A stretch of DNA of 64,000 bases from Bog-532 sp963732345. GTDB taxonomy: Bacteria > Actinomycetota > Actinomycetes > Streptosporangiales > Streptosporangiaceae. The translations under genes and the position numbers were made by a program. Numbering within the stretch: the first letter of the stretch is position 1; the number at the start of each line of letters is the position of its first letter. This document shows positions 8,664 through 20,477 of the stretch, piece after piece. Location: contig CAVSZI010000002.1 of NCBI GenBank assembly GCA_963732345.1, forward strand, positions 186,001 to 250,000, written 5' to 3'. The notes below the pieces were generated by a model. The model saw nothing but the letters and a program-made list of their open reading frames with translations, was not told where the DNA came from and searched no databases.

Positions 8664-9138
8664 GACCCAGGTCCTCGCCGCCGGGGCTGGCGGGCCGGTT
8701 GACCAGGCTGTGGGCGGCCATGACGAGGTAGTCCCACAGCTGGGCGTCCAGCGCCGGATCGAGCGACAGCTCATCGAGTGCGATGCGCATGTCACGCAGC
8801 CAGGCGTCCCGTTCGGCCTCGCCGATCACGAACCGCGCGTGCCGCATCCGCAGCCGCGGGTGCCCCCGCAGTTCGCTGTACGTCTGCGGTCCGCCCCAGT
8901 ACTGGATGAGGAACAGCCGCAGGTGCTCCTCGGCGGGCCCGAGGTCCCGGGCCGGGTACACGGGCCGCAGGACCGGGTCGTCGGCGGCCAGCTCGTAGAA
9001 GCGGCGCACCAGACGCGTGAAGGTCTCTTCACCGCCGGCGGCTTCGAAGAAGGAGTGCGGTTCCCCGCCCGGCGCGGCCCCCGGCGAGGTCGACGGCGCG
9101 CTGTCGCGGCCGGCAGATTCGGCTGGCTGAATGTCCAT
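8650..9138 (-). CDS. glbO: group II truncated hemoglobin
   Basis: A 162-residue truncated 2-on-2 globin. After a disordered 30-residue leader the core shows the B-helix Tyr (RRFYELAADD), the EHLRLFLIQYWGGP segment, the proximal His in LRMRHARFVIG and the G-helix Trp in RDAWLRDM, all typical of trHbO. These proteins bind O2 or NO and are linked to oxidative and nitrosative stress and respiration. It follows the mscS-like gene by 12 bp on the same strand and is probably cotranscribed with it. Its last codons overlap the convergent recombinase, so the C-terminal tail may have been altered by element insertion. Confidence 0.9.
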   Translation of the reverse strand: MDIQPAESAGRDSAPSTSPGAAPGGEPHSFFEAAGGEETFTRLVRRFYELAADDPVLRPVYPARDLGPAEEHLRLFLIQYWGGPQTYSELRGHPRLRMRHARFVIGEAERDAWLRDMRIALDELSLDPALDAQLWDYLVMAAHSLVNRPASPGGEDLGLTPR

Positions 9139-9150
9139 GACGATCCAAGC

Positions 9151-10422
9151 CTACGGTGCGGGCGGCGGCCCGTGCTCCGTCACGTCCTCGTCCGGCTCCA
9201 CGGGCCGTGGTGCGCTCCCGGGAGGGCCCTCGGTCACCTGAACGCTGGGGCCGCCGTTGGACCCGGCCGCCGTCTTCCGGGCCCGCGGGGTACGGCTGGG
9301 CTCGGCTTCGACCGGGACGGGCGGCCCGGCGTCCAGCGCGGACTTGACCCGTTCGCGCAGCTCGCGGGCCACCTCCCACTGCCGCAGCGGCAGTGTCTTG
9401 GCCGCCACGCGCATCACGACCTGGCTGTCCGAGATGTCCTGCACGCCCCACACCTCGGGCTTCTCCAGCATCAGCTTGCGCCAGCGACGCTCACGCCACA
9501 TGGTCCCGGCCGACTGCTCCATCACCTGGCGCGTGTCCGGGATATCCAGACTCGGCGGCACCGGCACGTCCACCACGGCCCGCGCCCAGCCCTGCGACTC
9601 GTTCCCGACCTTCTCCAGCGACCCGTTGCGGAGATGCCAGACAACCCCGTTCACGTCGCGCAGCCGCGTGGTGCGCAGGCTCACCGCCTCCACGGTCCCG
9701 GTCGCGTCACCGATATTGATGACGTCGCCGACGCCGTACTGGTCCTCCAGGAGCATGAAGATGCCGGCCAGGAAGTCCCGCACGAGGTTCTGCGCACCGA
9801 AACCGACCGCGATGCCCACCACTCCCGCGCTCGCCAGGATCGGAGCGAGGTTTACCCCCAGATCACCGAGACCGATCGCGACGGCGATCGCGAAGATCGT
9901 GACCGAAGCCGCGTTGCGGAGGATCGATCCGAGGGCGTGGGCCCGCTGGTGCCGCCGTTCGGAAGCTGCCTCATGCACCGCGGCCGTCGCGACCGTTCCG
10001 GGCGGGACCACGGCGCCGCCAGTGCCGGCGGTGCCGGTCACGGCGGTGTCCATCTCGGCCAGCGCCGCCCCGGTGACCTCGCGCTGCCGCCGGCATCCCC
10101 ACCACCTGCGCCGGGCCCGGACGCCGGAGTTCTGCCGTAGCCGGCTGTGCAGCGGGGCCGCGGCCGCGCGGATCGTGACCCGGTTGATCAGGCGGTGCAC
10201 GAGCGCGCGCGCCACCAGCGCGAGAAAGACCAGCCACGCCAGCCGAAGCACCAGGTTGGCGGGCCCGGCCAGGTAGACGGCGGTCAGCCGGGCGGTCATC
10301 CCGTTGTGGGACACGTCCCAGACGAGGCGGCACGCGATACCCGGATTATGCCCGCAGCCACCGGTGAGCGTGACGGGCGACTGGGACAGGTCAAGGCCCT
10401 TGAGGGGGGCGTGAGCAAACAC
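9151..10422 (-). CDS. MscS-family mechanosensitive ion channel
   Basis: A 423-residue small-conductance mechanosensitive channel. After an extracellular N-terminus with a Cys pair (CGHNPGIACRLVW) come a first membrane helix, a long basic linker, a second helix, and the pore helix TM3 (ILASAGVVGIAVGFGAQNLVRD). The beta domain (DVINIGDATGTVEAVSLRTTRLRD) and a Pro-rich cytosolic tail follow. The family releases ions on membrane tension. GTG at 10422 is used because the extracellular Cys segment looks authentic; ATG at 10299 is an alternative. It forms a two-gene unit with glbO, spaced 12 bp. Confidence 0.88.
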   Translation of the reverse strand: MFAHAPLKGLDLSQSPVTLTGGCGHNPGIACRLVWDVSHNGMTARLTAVYLAGPANLVLRLAWLVFLALVARALVHRLINRVTIRAAAAPLHSRLRQNSGVRARRRWWGCRRQREVTGAALAEMDTAVTGTAGTGGAVVPPGTVATAAVHEAASERRHQRAHALGSILRNAASVTIFAIAVAIGLGDLGVNLAPILASAGVVGIAVGFGAQNLVRDFLAGIFMLLEDQYGVGDVINIGDATGTVEAVSLRTTRLRDVNGVVWHLRNGSLEKVGNESQGWARAVVDVPVPPSLDIPDTRQVMEQSAGTMWRERRWRKLMLEKPEVWGVQDISDSQVVMRVAAKTLPLRQWEVARELRERVKSALDAGPPVPVEAEPSRTPRARKTAAGSNGGPSVQVTEGPPGSAPRPVEPDEDVTEHGPPPAP

Positions 10423-10769
10423 GAGATCCTTCCTGGGACGTGAGCGCCCGCTGGCCGGTACCGGGCGCTCCCGGCCCCCCTATAGTGGCCGGCCGCACCC
10501 CCCCGGCGGGCCCGCTCGCCGCCTGTCACCGGCTTGCGGAGCGTGCGGCGCGGCGCTACTCGTCCACCTGGTGGGCGGCTGAGCTGGCTGCGTAACGGGA
10601 ATCGCGGCGAGGATGCGGCCGGGCCGTAAGGCCGCGGATGACTCATCCGGTCGGGGTGAGGCGCGCCCCGGCCCAACTGGGAGACGCTGAACGAATCTGG
10701 TAATCAAGCGCCTGGCGTGGCGCCGTGATCGGCGGTGGAGGCGAGGGCGCATCGGCCGGGAGGTATCCG
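10423..10769. other. intergenic region between divergent genes
   Basis: About 347 bp between the mscS-like gene and the membrane protein at 10770. No plausible gene and no strong repeat is visible. It should hold two divergent promoters, but I cannot point to boxes. Confidence 0.4.
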
Positions 10770-12140
10770 TTGTCTGACATCGGTCACACGGAGGGTCCTG
10801 CAGCCGACGGCTCAGGCCCCAGCCGGGATGAGCAAATAAAGGATGAGCAAACAGAGATTGAACGCTTGCGCGCCGAGGTAGACGAACTGCGCGCCCATCA
10901 GGAGGCACCGGCGGGCCGGCGGCGCATCGGCTGGCGGGCTCCGGTGGCCGCGGTTCTGATCTTCCTCGGCTGCCTGCTCGCCCCGATCTCGGTGCTGGGG
11001 GTCTGGGCCGCCAATCAGGTCTCCGATACCAGTCGTTATGTGGCCAACATGGAGCCCCTCGTCCATGAGCCGGCCGTTCAGAATGCGCTGACCGACAAGA
11101 TCACGGCTCAGATCACGAGTCACCTCAACGTGACCGCCTACGCGAATCAGGCCGCCGCACAGCTGAACAGCAAGGGGCTGACGCGCGTCGGGGAATTGCT
11201 GCAGTCAGTCGCCCCGCAGATCAACGGCGCGGTCGACGGGTTCATCCACGGCCAGGTGCACACGATCGTGGCGAGCCCGCAGTTCGCTCAGCTGTGGGTG
11301 ACGGCCAACACCGGCATCCATCAGGCGCTGGTGAAAGCACTCTCCGGGCAGGGCAACGGGTCGATCACCACCAGCAACGGCCAGGTCGTCCTCAACCTCG
11401 GGCCGTTCATCGACCTCGTCAAGCAGGACCTGGTCAAACGCGGCTTCACGATCGTTGACAAAATCCCGGCTATCAACCCGACGTTCGCTCTGTTCTCGGA
11501 TAAGTATCTGGTCAAGGCGCAGACCGGCTACCGGCTGATCAACGATCTCAAGATCGTGCTGCCGATCCTGGCCCTGCTGCTGATCGCCGCAGGCGTGTAC
11601 GTGGCGCGCGGCCACCGGCGCGCCCTGATCGGGGCGGGTCTCGGCCTCGCCGCATCGATGCTGGTGCTCGCCGCCGGGCTGCTGATCTTCCGCAGCATCT
11701 ACCTGAACAGTGTGCCGAGCAACGTGCTTCCCTCCGACGCGGCGGCCGCTCTGTTCGATACGCTCGTCCGGTTCATCAAGGAAGGGCTGCGCGCGATCCT
11801 GGTCGTGGGACTGGTCGTCGCCGCCGCCGCGTTCCTGACCGGACCCTCGGTCACCGCGGTCAGGATCCGGGGTGCCACCGCGTCCGGTCTCACCTGGCTG
11901 CGGCAGCGCGGCGATCGCGCGGGCGTGCACACGGGCCCGGTCGGCACGTGGACGTACGCGCATCGCAAGGCGCTCCGGATATCGGCCGTGGCCCTCGCCG
12001 CGCTGATCTTCGTGTTCTGGGGACAGCCCAGCGCTGTCCTCGTCATCGTGCTCGTCGTCCTGCTACTGGTCGTTCTCGGGCTGATCGAACTGATCGGCAC
12101 CCGGCCGCCCGCTCAGCCGGAGATAGCGGCCCATCCGTGA
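10770..12140 (+). CDS. integral membrane protein with coiled-coil N-terminus
   Basis: A 456-residue protein of a family common in actinomycetes but without an assigned function. A cytosolic coiled coil (EQTEIERLRAEVDELR) is followed by one membrane helix (VAAVLIFLGCLLAPISVLGV). An extracellular region of about 150 residues, rich in Asn/Gln/Thr, comes next (about 11030-11540), and then four membrane helices, the last near the C-terminus. I chose TTG at 10770 because GGGAGG lies 6 bases upstream; the frame also allows GTG at 10725. The topology suggests an envelope sensor or transporter-associated protein. Confidence 0.65.
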   Translation: MSDIGHTEGPAADGSGPSRDEQIKDEQTEIERLRAEVDELRAHQEAPAGRRRIGWRAPVAAVLIFLGCLLAPISVLGVWAANQVSDTSRYVANMEPLVHEPAVQNALTDKITAQITSHLNVTAYANQAAAQLNSKGLTRVGELLQSVAPQINGAVDGFIHGQVHTIVASPQFAQLWVTANTGIHQALVKALSGQGNGSITTSNGQVVLNLGPFIDLVKQDLVKRGFTIVDKIPAINPTFALFSDKYLVKAQTGYRLINDLKIVLPILALLLIAAGVYVARGHRRALIGAGLGLAASMLVLAAGLLIFRSIYLNSVPSNVLPSDAAAALFDTLVRFIKEGLRAILVVGLVVAAAAFLTGPSVTAVRIRGATASGLTWLRQRGDRAGVHTGPVGTWTYAHRKALRISAVALAALIFVFWGQPSAVLVIVLVVLLLVVLGLIELIGTRPPAQPEIAAHP

Positions 12141-12204
12141 GGACTTCGGCGGGTCTGGCCCCCCGGGCGCCCGTTGACCGTCAACCGCCGGAAGGGCGGG
12201 CCCG

Positions 12205-12867
12205 GTGATCCTGCAAGCGGCCGGGCTCGCGCTGCTGGCCGCGCTTTCCCCAACCGCTCTTCTGGTGGCCGCCGTCTACCTGGGGTCCGCCCGGCCCAGG
12301 CTGATCGGCACGGTCTACCTGGTCGGCGCGATCATCATGAGCCTGGTGATGGGCCTGGTGGTCATCGCGATTCTCCGCCACACCGGTCTGGACCAGCACC
12401 GTCAGCGCACACCTCGCTATGGTTTGCGGCTCGGCCTCGGCGCGGCGATGCTGGCGGCGGGCGCCGTGCTCGCCCGGCGGAAGCCGAAGCTGCCCGATCC
12501 CGAGAAAAAGAAGCAGGGACTCGTCTCGCGGATGATCGCCGATCCCGCCCCGGGCAGTGCGTTCGCCGTTGGCCTGCTCCTGTTCGCGCCGGGCATTACG
12601 TTCATCGCTGCGGTTCAGGTGATCGCCACGGCCAAAGCCAGCCTCGAACTCACCGCGGTGGCCATCGTTGTCGTCGTATTGATCAATGTGGCCCTTGTGT
12701 GGCTGCCCCTGCTGCTGCACCTGATCGCGCCCACCGCAACGACGCGTCGCCTGACGGCTTTCAATGGCTGGCTGCGCGCGAACGGGAACAAGATACTCAT
12801 CGCGGTACTGATCGTGGGCGGGGCGATCGTGGCCGGCAACGGCATCCTCGGCCTTGCGGGCGGCTGA
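12205..12867 (+). CDS. GAP/Sap-like multi-pass membrane protein
   Basis: A 220-residue protein with about six membrane helices and a basic cytosolic loop (RRKPKLPDPEKKKQ). It resembles the GAP family (peptidoglycolipid addressing protein, Sap of mycobacteria), a branch of the LysE-like exporters. In mycobacteria these move glycolipids across the membrane; the substrate here is unknown. GTG at 12205 follows GGAAGGGCGGG. It lies 64 bp after the preceding membrane protein and could be cotranscribed. Confidence 0.65.
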   Translation: MILQAAGLALLAALSPTALLVAAVYLGSARPRLIGTVYLVGAIIMSLVMGLVVIAILRHTGLDQHRQRTPRYGLRLGLGAAMLAAGAVLARRKPKLPDPEKKKQGLVSRMIADPAPGSAFAVGLLLFAPGITFIAAVQVIATAKASLELTAVAIVVVVLINVALVWLPLLLHLIAPTATTRRLTAFNGWLRANGNKILIAVLIVGGAIVAGNGILGLAGG

Positions 12868-12989
12868 CGCGCGCCCCGGATCATCCATTGCGGGTGACGC
12901 GCTGCTCGCGGGGCAGCGCGACAGTTGGCCTGTGGTGATGGCCTGAGCGGCACTCGCTCAGCGAGTTCAGAGAGCTAAGGAGTCTGATC

Positions 12990-13349
12990 ATGACAACGCC
13001 CGTTAAGGCCGAGGTCGATGCTGCGACCGCGGAGCTGCTGGCCGGCCTGGCCGTCGGCGACCAGGCCGTCCTGGAGGAAGTGCTGGCGTTCCGGGAGACC
13101 GAGCGGGCCAGCACCGGTCTGGACGGCCGCACCTTCGCGCTCGTCAAGATCGCTACGCTCATCGCCCTCGACGCCCCGCCGGCCTCGTATATGTGGCAGG
13201 TGGCCAACGCGCTTTCCGCTGGCGCCACGCCGCAGGACCTGCTCGGCGTGCTGCGCGCGGTCTTGCCGCAGGTGGGCGGGCCCAGGGTGATGGCGGCGGC
13301 GCCCGAACTCATGCTGGCCCTCGGCCTTGAGCTGCCAGAAGCCATCTAG
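12990..13349 (+). CDS. carboxymuconolactone decarboxylase-like protein
   Basis: A 119-residue all-helical protein resembling the CMD/AhpD fold: FALVKIATLIALDAPPASYMWQVANALSAGATPQDLLGVL is the characteristic segment. The CxxC pair of AhpD-type peroxidase reductases is absent, so peroxide reduction by that mechanism is unlikely. The start ATG follows AAGGAG well placed at about 12976. Function unknown; the next genes (SHOCT protein, ClC channel) lie close downstream on the same strand. Confidence 0.7.
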   Translation: MTTPVKAEVDAATAELLAGLAVGDQAVLEEVLAFRETERASTGLDGRTFALVKIATLIALDAPPASYMWQVANALSAGATPQDLLGVLRAVLPQVGGPRVMAAAPELMLALGLELPEAI

Positions 13350-13395
13350 CCGAGTGCTCAGGACCCCAGGTCGACCTACTTCCAGGAGGCAGCAA

Positions 13396-13698
13396 ATGAG
13401 GAGACGGCGCCCGCTCATGCGCGCGGCGGTCATCGGTGGCGGCGCGTACGCCGTCGGCCGCAGCTCGGCAAACAAAGCAGCGAACCAGGCCCAGCAAGAA
13501 AGTGAGCAGAACGCCCGGATCGACGACCTTGAGCAGCAGCAGGCGCCCGCGCAGCAGGCGCCCGCCCCGCCCGCGGCCGCCCCGGCCGCGGGGCCGTCCT
13601 TGCTCGACCAGCTGAACCAGCTCGACGCCCTGCACCAGCAGGGCGCTCTGACCGATAACGAATTCACTGCCGCCAAGGCCAAGCTGCTCGGCAGCTGA
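13396..13698 (+). CDS. small SHOCT-domain protein
   Basis: A 100-residue protein. ATG at 13396 follows a perfect AGGAGG at 13384-13389. It has a basic N-terminus, a short Gly/Ala hydrophobic stretch, a Gln/Pro/Ala-rich linker and a C-terminal SHOCT motif (LNQLDALHQQGALTDNEFTA). SHOCT is a short oligomerisation motif often found at the ends of bacterial membrane-associated proteins. Role unknown. Confidence 0.75.
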   Translation: MRRRRPLMRAAVIGGGAYAVGRSSANKAANQAQQESEQNARIDDLEQQQAPAQQAPAPPAAAPAAGPSLLDQLNQLDALHQQGALTDNEFTAAKAKLLGS

Positions 13699-13793
13699 TC
13701 CGGCGACCGGATGCGGCCGCCCAGCCCGGGCCGTGAGTGAGGTGCTGGGCAGCCGCCGGCGCTGTCCCCCCAGCGGCTCCAGGAGGAAGCCCG

Positions 13794-15275
13794 GTGAACA
13801 TGCCGTCCGATCCACTGGCGCTGTTGCGGTCCCGGAGCTACATCGCCCTGCTGGTCATTGCCGCGATCATCGGCGTGCCCGTCTCGGCGGCGGCCTATTT
13901 CTTTCTGGCGCTGGTCAGCAAGCTCCAGGGATGGATCTTCACCGATCTGCCCAAGAGCGTGGGCTTTCAATCCGAACCCCTGTGGTGGCCGGTTCCGCCG
14001 CTGCTGCTGGCCGGGCTGCTGGTCGCCCTGACCATCCGGTACCTGCCCGGCAAGGGCGGTCACTCGCCCGCCGACGGATTCAAGATGGGTGCGGGGCCGC
14101 CTACTCCCCGGGAGCTTCCGGGCATCGTGCTGGCGGCGCTCGCAACGTTGAGCCTGGGCGTCGTGCTCGGCCCCGAGGCGCCCCTGATCGCCCTCGGCGG
14201 CGGCCTCGGTGTCCTGGCGATCAAGCTCGTCAAGCGGGACGCCCCGGCCCGGACGCAGGCGGCGCTCGCGGCGGCCGGCAGTTTCGCCGCCATCAGCACG
14301 CTGCTCGGGTCCCCGTTGACCGGAGCGTTCCTGCTGATGGAGGCCGCCGGCCTCGGCGGGGCGATGATGCAGGTGGTGCTGGTGCCGGGCCTGCTGGCGG
14401 CCGGTGTCGGCTCGCTGGTGTTCACCGGCCTCAACGCCTGGACGGGGCTCGGCACGTTTTCGCTGGCGATCCCCGGCCTTCCGCCCGTCGGGGCGCCCAC
14501 GCTCGGGGAGTTCGGCTGGGCCCTGGCGATCGGGGTCCTGGCCGTCCCGTTCGGCAGCGGAATCCGGTGGCTCGGCCTGTTCCTGCGACCTTATGTCGAG
14601 CGGCGGATGGTGCTGCTCACTCCGGTGGTCGGCCTGGCTGTCGCGGGACTGGCCATCGCGTTCGCCGCCGCCACCGGCAAAGGCTCCTCCGAGGTGCTGT
14701 TCTCCGGCCAATCCGCCCTCGGCCCGTTCGTCGACCACGCCGCCAGCTATTCGGTCGGAGCACTCGTGCTGCTCCTGGCCTGCAAGGGGATCGCCTACGG
14801 GCTCTCGCTGAGCAGCTTCCGCGGCGGCCCGACATTCCCGGCCCTGTTCCTCGGGGCGGCGGGCGGTGTCGCGCTGTCGCACCTGCCGGGTCTGCCGCTC
14901 GTCGATGGCGTCGCCATGGGCATCGCCGCGATGTCCGTCGTGATGCTCAGACTGCCGCTGACGTCCGTCTTGCTGGCCTCCCTGCTGCTGGCCTCCGATG
15001 GCCTGGCCGTCATGCCACTGGTGATCGTGGCCGTCGTGGTGGCCTACGTCCTCTCGGCGAGGCTCACCCCGAAGCCGGCCGCTGACCCGGCCGCCGCGGC
15101 CGGCCCTCAGTCGCCCGGACCCAGCCCTCAGCTTGCTGCGGCCGGCCCTCAGTCGCCCGGACCCAGCCCTCAGCTTGCTGCGGCCGGTCCCGAGGCCGCC
15201 GGACCCAGCCCTCAGCCTGCCGGGCCGGCGCAGCCGCCCCGGACCGTCCCCCCAGACCTTTCCGCACAGTCGTGA
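13794..15275 (+). CDS. ClC-family chloride channel/antiporter
   Basis: A 493-residue ClC protein with about ten membrane helices. Signature segments include GVVLGPEAPLIALGGGLG (the GxEGP-like filter region, here GPEAP), GSPLTGAFLLMEAAG and a late SSFRGGPTFPALFLGAA. The family moves Cl- through channels or exchanges Cl-/H+. GTG at 13794 follows AGGAGGA. The C-terminal 70 residues are a Pro/Ala/Gln-rich tail made of tandem 14-residue repeats, likely cytosolic and unusual for the family; no CBS domains are present. Confidence 0.85.
   Translation: MNMPSDPLALLRSRSYIALLVIAAIIGVPVSAAAYFFLALVSKLQGWIFTDLPKSVGFQSEPLWWPVPPLLLAGLLVALTIRYLPGKGGHSPADGFKMGAGPPTPRELPGIVLAALATLSLGVVLGPEAPLIALGGGLGVLAIKLVKRDAPARTQAALAAAGSFAAISTLLGSPLTGAFLLMEAAGLGGAMMQVVLVPGLLAAGVGSLVFTGLNAWTGLGTFSLAIPGLPPVGAPTLGEFGWALAIGVLAVPFGSGIRWLGLFLRPYVERRMVLLTPVVGLAVAGLAIAFAAATGKGSSEVLFSGQSALGPFVDHAASYSVGALVLLLACKGIAYGLSLSSFRGGPTFPALFLGAAGGVALSHLPGLPLVDGVAMGIAAMSVVMLRLPLTSVLLASLLLASDGLAVMPLVIVAVVVAYVLSARLTPKPAADPAAAAGPQSPGPSPQLAAAGPQSPGPSPQLAAAGPEAAGPSPQPAGPAQPPRTVPPDLSAQS
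15096..15221 (+). repeat. 42-bp tandem repeat, three units, in the ClC tail
   Basis: Units at 15096-15137, 15138-15179 and a diverged third at 15180-15221. The first two are identical and encode a 14-residue repeat AAGPQSPGPSPQLA. In-frame repeats of this type can vary in copy number by slippage without breaking the gene. Confidence 0.85.
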
Positions 15276-15285
15276 GTGAGCTCAG

Positions 15286-15549
15286 ATGACATCTCCCTCT
15301 TACGAGATCCGCGTCACCGGAATCCTCCCGCCTGGGGCCTTGCGTGACTTCGAGGGCCTGGCCCCCTCGGTCAGACCCGTGGAAACCCTGGTGCACGGTC
15401 AGCTGCCCGATCAGGCGGCGCTGCACGGCCTGCTGGCCCGGCTCGAGATGCTCGGCGTGCAGATCCTGGAGGTACGCCGTCTCCACGACCGGGGCCGGCC
15501 AGCTCAGTCATGTAGGAGAGCAAAACCTATTGAGGGAGACCCTTCATGA
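15286..15549 (+). CDS. small conserved-looking protein, unknown function
   Basis: An 87-residue protein beginning MTSPSYEIRVTGILPPGAL with a compact alpha/beta pattern (RVTGILPP, then VETLVHGQLPDQAALHGLLARLEMLGVQILEVRR). It resembles short proteins often found near regulators and transporters in actinomycetes. It starts 10 bases after the ClC stop, and its own stop overlaps the next small gene in ATGA. Probably cotranscribed with the channel. No catalytic motif is visible. Confidence 0.6.
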   Translation: MTSPSYEIRVTGILPPGALRDFEGLAPSVRPVETLVHGQLPDQAALHGLLARLEMLGVQILEVRRLHDRGRPAQSCRRAKPIEGDPS

Positions 15550-15671
15550 CGTCGGCAACTGCCTCCTGCCCCTTCTGGTCGATCCTCATCATCGCCATCG
15601 ACGTGGCCGCGCTGTACGCGCTGTGTGTCTACGACTCGCGCGAGAACCTGGGCACGAGAAGAGCGGCGTAG
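15546..15671 (+). CDS. 41-residue single-pass membrane peptide
   Basis: ATG at 15546 overlaps the upstream stop (ATGA) and is preceded by GAGGGAGA. The product is one hydrophobic helix (CPFWSILIIAIDVAALYALC) followed by a short charged tail (VYDSRENLGTRRAA). Very short membrane peptides of this kind commonly accompany the preceding small gene. It may modulate a membrane partner; function unknown. Confidence 0.55.
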   Translation: MTSATASCPFWSILIIAIDVAALYALCVYDSRENLGTRRAA

Positions 15672-15705
15672 TGCCCGGTCCTGGCGCCCTGATCGTGAGC
15701 CCCGC

Positions 15706-16218
15706 ATGATTGTGGTGGTGGCTGGTGTGTCGGGCAGCGGAAAGTCGACGGTCGGGGCGTTGCTGGCGGGCCGGCTCGGCTGGGCCTTCGCCGACGGCGA
15801 TTCTTTCCACCCCGCCGCCAACGTCGCCAAAATGGCCGCCGGGATACCGCTGACCGACGAGGACCGGTGGCCCTGGCTCGGCGCGATCGGTGCCTGGATG
15901 GACGAGCGTGCCGCAGCGGGTGAGTCGGGTGTCGTGGCGTGTTCCGCACTCAAGCGCGCCTACCGGGCGGCGCTCCTGGACGGGCGGCCCGCCGCGCGGC
16001 TGGTGTTCCTGGACGTCCCTCATGACCTGGACATGACCCGGCTCACCGCCCGGCACGGGCATTTTTTCCCCGCGCAGCTCGCCGAGACCCAGTTCGGCGA
16101 TCTGGAAATGCCGGGCCCCGCCGAAGGCGCGCTGGTCATACCCGCCGATGGCACGCCCGAGGAGCTGGTCGCGGCGATTATCAGCAGCTTGCACCTCGTG
16201 GCCGCGCCAGGTGACTAG
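15706..16218 (+). CDS. gntK: gluconokinase
   Basis: A 170-residue gluconate kinase, which phosphorylates D-gluconate with ATP to 6-phosphogluconate, feeding the pentose phosphate pathway. It shows the P-loop GVSGSGKST right at the N-terminus, the substrate segment FADGDSFHPAANVAKMAAG, PLTDEDRWPWL and CSALKRAYR, all typical of the GntK/IdnK family at normal length. ATG at 15706 is chosen because the fold begins there; the frame is open to 15625. A zwf gene lies 9 kb downstream, the other entry into the same pathway. Confidence 0.92.
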   Translation: MIVVVAGVSGSGKSTVGALLAGRLGWAFADGDSFHPAANVAKMAAGIPLTDEDRWPWLGAIGAWMDERAAAGESGVVACSALKRAYRAALLDGRPAARLVFLDVPHDLDMTRLTARHGHFFPAQLAETQFGDLEMPGPAEGALVIPADGTPEELVAAIISSLHLVAAPGD

Positions 16219-16636
16219 CCGAGCCTGGAAGGCCTCCAGGTGCCGGAATAGGAGTTCGCGGACCTGCGCGGCATCGCCGTCTGGCCGGAGGGCCGTATCA
16301 TCCGCAGCGGGTGATGCCAGCGCCGTACCCGGAGCGCTAGCGCGGCAGCCGGCCGTCCGATGAACACGCGCTCGCCTCTCTCGAGGTCCGTGCCCAGGGT
16401 GGACTGCCAGCCGTTCACATTCCGCGCGCTGCCGTTCCAAATTGGCCGCGGCGCAGGCCAGAATCATCACCCGCCGCAGGTGATGAGCAGGCGCCGTCTG
16501 CCCGCCTAGAAAGACATTGGGGTCGGCCACGAATGCCGAGGGGCTGGCCATGAATGCCGGTTCACGCCACGATCACGTCCGGTCCTGCGGGTCGGCACCA
16601 TACGGATGGTGGCAGGGGCAAAGTGAGGGGTCAGCG
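16219..16636. other. 418-bp stretch without a supported gene
   Basis: On the minus strand two frames (up to 16418 and up to 16551) look like pieces of one eroded gene, but I recognise no family and no intact start-to-stop unit. The last 20 bases hold a GAGGGG site for the GH63 gene at 16637. Confidence 0.35.
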
Positions 16637-19359
<2,723 letters not shown>

Positions 19360-19363
<4 letters not shown>

Positions 19364-20376
19364 CCGCCGCGGTCCGGCCGGCCGCGGTCCCGCTGCCCGG
19401 GAGCCATTTCCCGCTGGGTGCCACCGTCGGTGACGGCGGGACGAACTTCGCGGTGGCCTCCGCCGTCGCCGACGGGATGCTGGTGTTCCTGTTCGACGAG
19501 GCCGGCACGGAAACGCAGGTCCCGCTCCGGGACTACGACGCGGGCGTCTGGCATGGCTTCGTGCCGGGGATCGGGGCCGGGCAGGCCTACGGGTACCGGG
19601 CCACCGGCCCGTATGACCCGGCCCGGGGCGTCCGCTGCAACCCGGCCAAGCTGCTGCTGGATCCGTACGCCCGGGCGCTGGCCGGGACGGTGCGCTTCGG
19701 GCCCGAGGTGCTGGGGTACGCGGCCGGCGGCGACCGCGACGCGCCGGGCACGGCCGATTCGGCGGCGCACGTGCCGCACAGCCTGGTGGTGGACGAGACG
19801 TTCCGCTGGGGTGACGGCGCCCGGCCCCGGCACTCGTATGCGGACACGATCATCTACGAGGTACACGTCAAGGGCTTCACCATGGCTCACCCCGGTGTGC
19901 CGGAAGAGCTGCGCGGAACCTACGCCGGGCTGGGTCATGAGGCGGCCATCGGCCATCTGACGGGCCTCGGGGTGACCGCCGTGGAGCTGCTGCCGGTGCA
20001 CGAAAGCGTCCCGGAGGCGTTCTTGGTCCAGCGCGGGCTGACCAACTACTGGGGGTACAACACGATCGGCTATTTCGCTCCGCACCAGGGCTATTCGGCG
20101 GCGGTGCGCGCCGGGAAGCCGGGCGGGCAGGTCGCCGAGTTCAAGGCGATGGTGGACGCGCTGCACCGGGCCGGACTGGAGGTGCTGATCGATGTCGTGT
20201 TCAACCACACCGCGGAGGCCGATCAGCTCGGCCCGACGCTGTGTTTCCGGGGCCTGGACAACCCCGCCTACTACCGGCTGGACCCCGGCGACCCGCGCGA
20301 TTACGTCGACACGACCGGCTGCGGGAACTCCCTCAACGTCGGCGATCCGGTGACCCTGCAGCTGATCATGGACTCG
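19360..20376 (+). pseudogene. glgX: glycogen debranching enzyme GlgX, 3'-truncated
   Basis: About 339 codons match GlgX/isoamylase: the CBM48-like N-terminus (SHFPLGATVGDGGTNFAV), YGYRATGPYDP, IIYEVHVKGFT, YWGYNTIGYFAPHQGY and VLIDVVFNHTAE. Similarity stops after VTLQLIMDS (about 20376). The normal continuation with the catalytic Asp, Glu and second Asp, roughly 350 residues, is missing. The frame formally runs on to 21120, but that part is out-of-frame reading of the GMC gene. A deletion has joined the middle of glgX to the upstream region of the next gene. The product cannot debranch glycogen. ATG 19360 overlaps the GH63 stop. Confidence 0.85.
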
Positions 20377-20477
20377 CCGGGCCGGCGGCCCCGGAGTTCC
20401 CCGGGGAACGGCGGATCGCGGTACTTGGCAGCACCGGCACGTAATCGCAGGCCACCGGCCTCGGAAGGGAACGCAGC

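Noticed and set aside
12975..14882. 635-codon open frame on the minus strand
   Set aside because: Antisense shadow of the CMD, SHOCT and ClC genes. It is extremely rich in Arg/Gln/Gly/His with no domain, typical of reverse frames in high-GC DNA.
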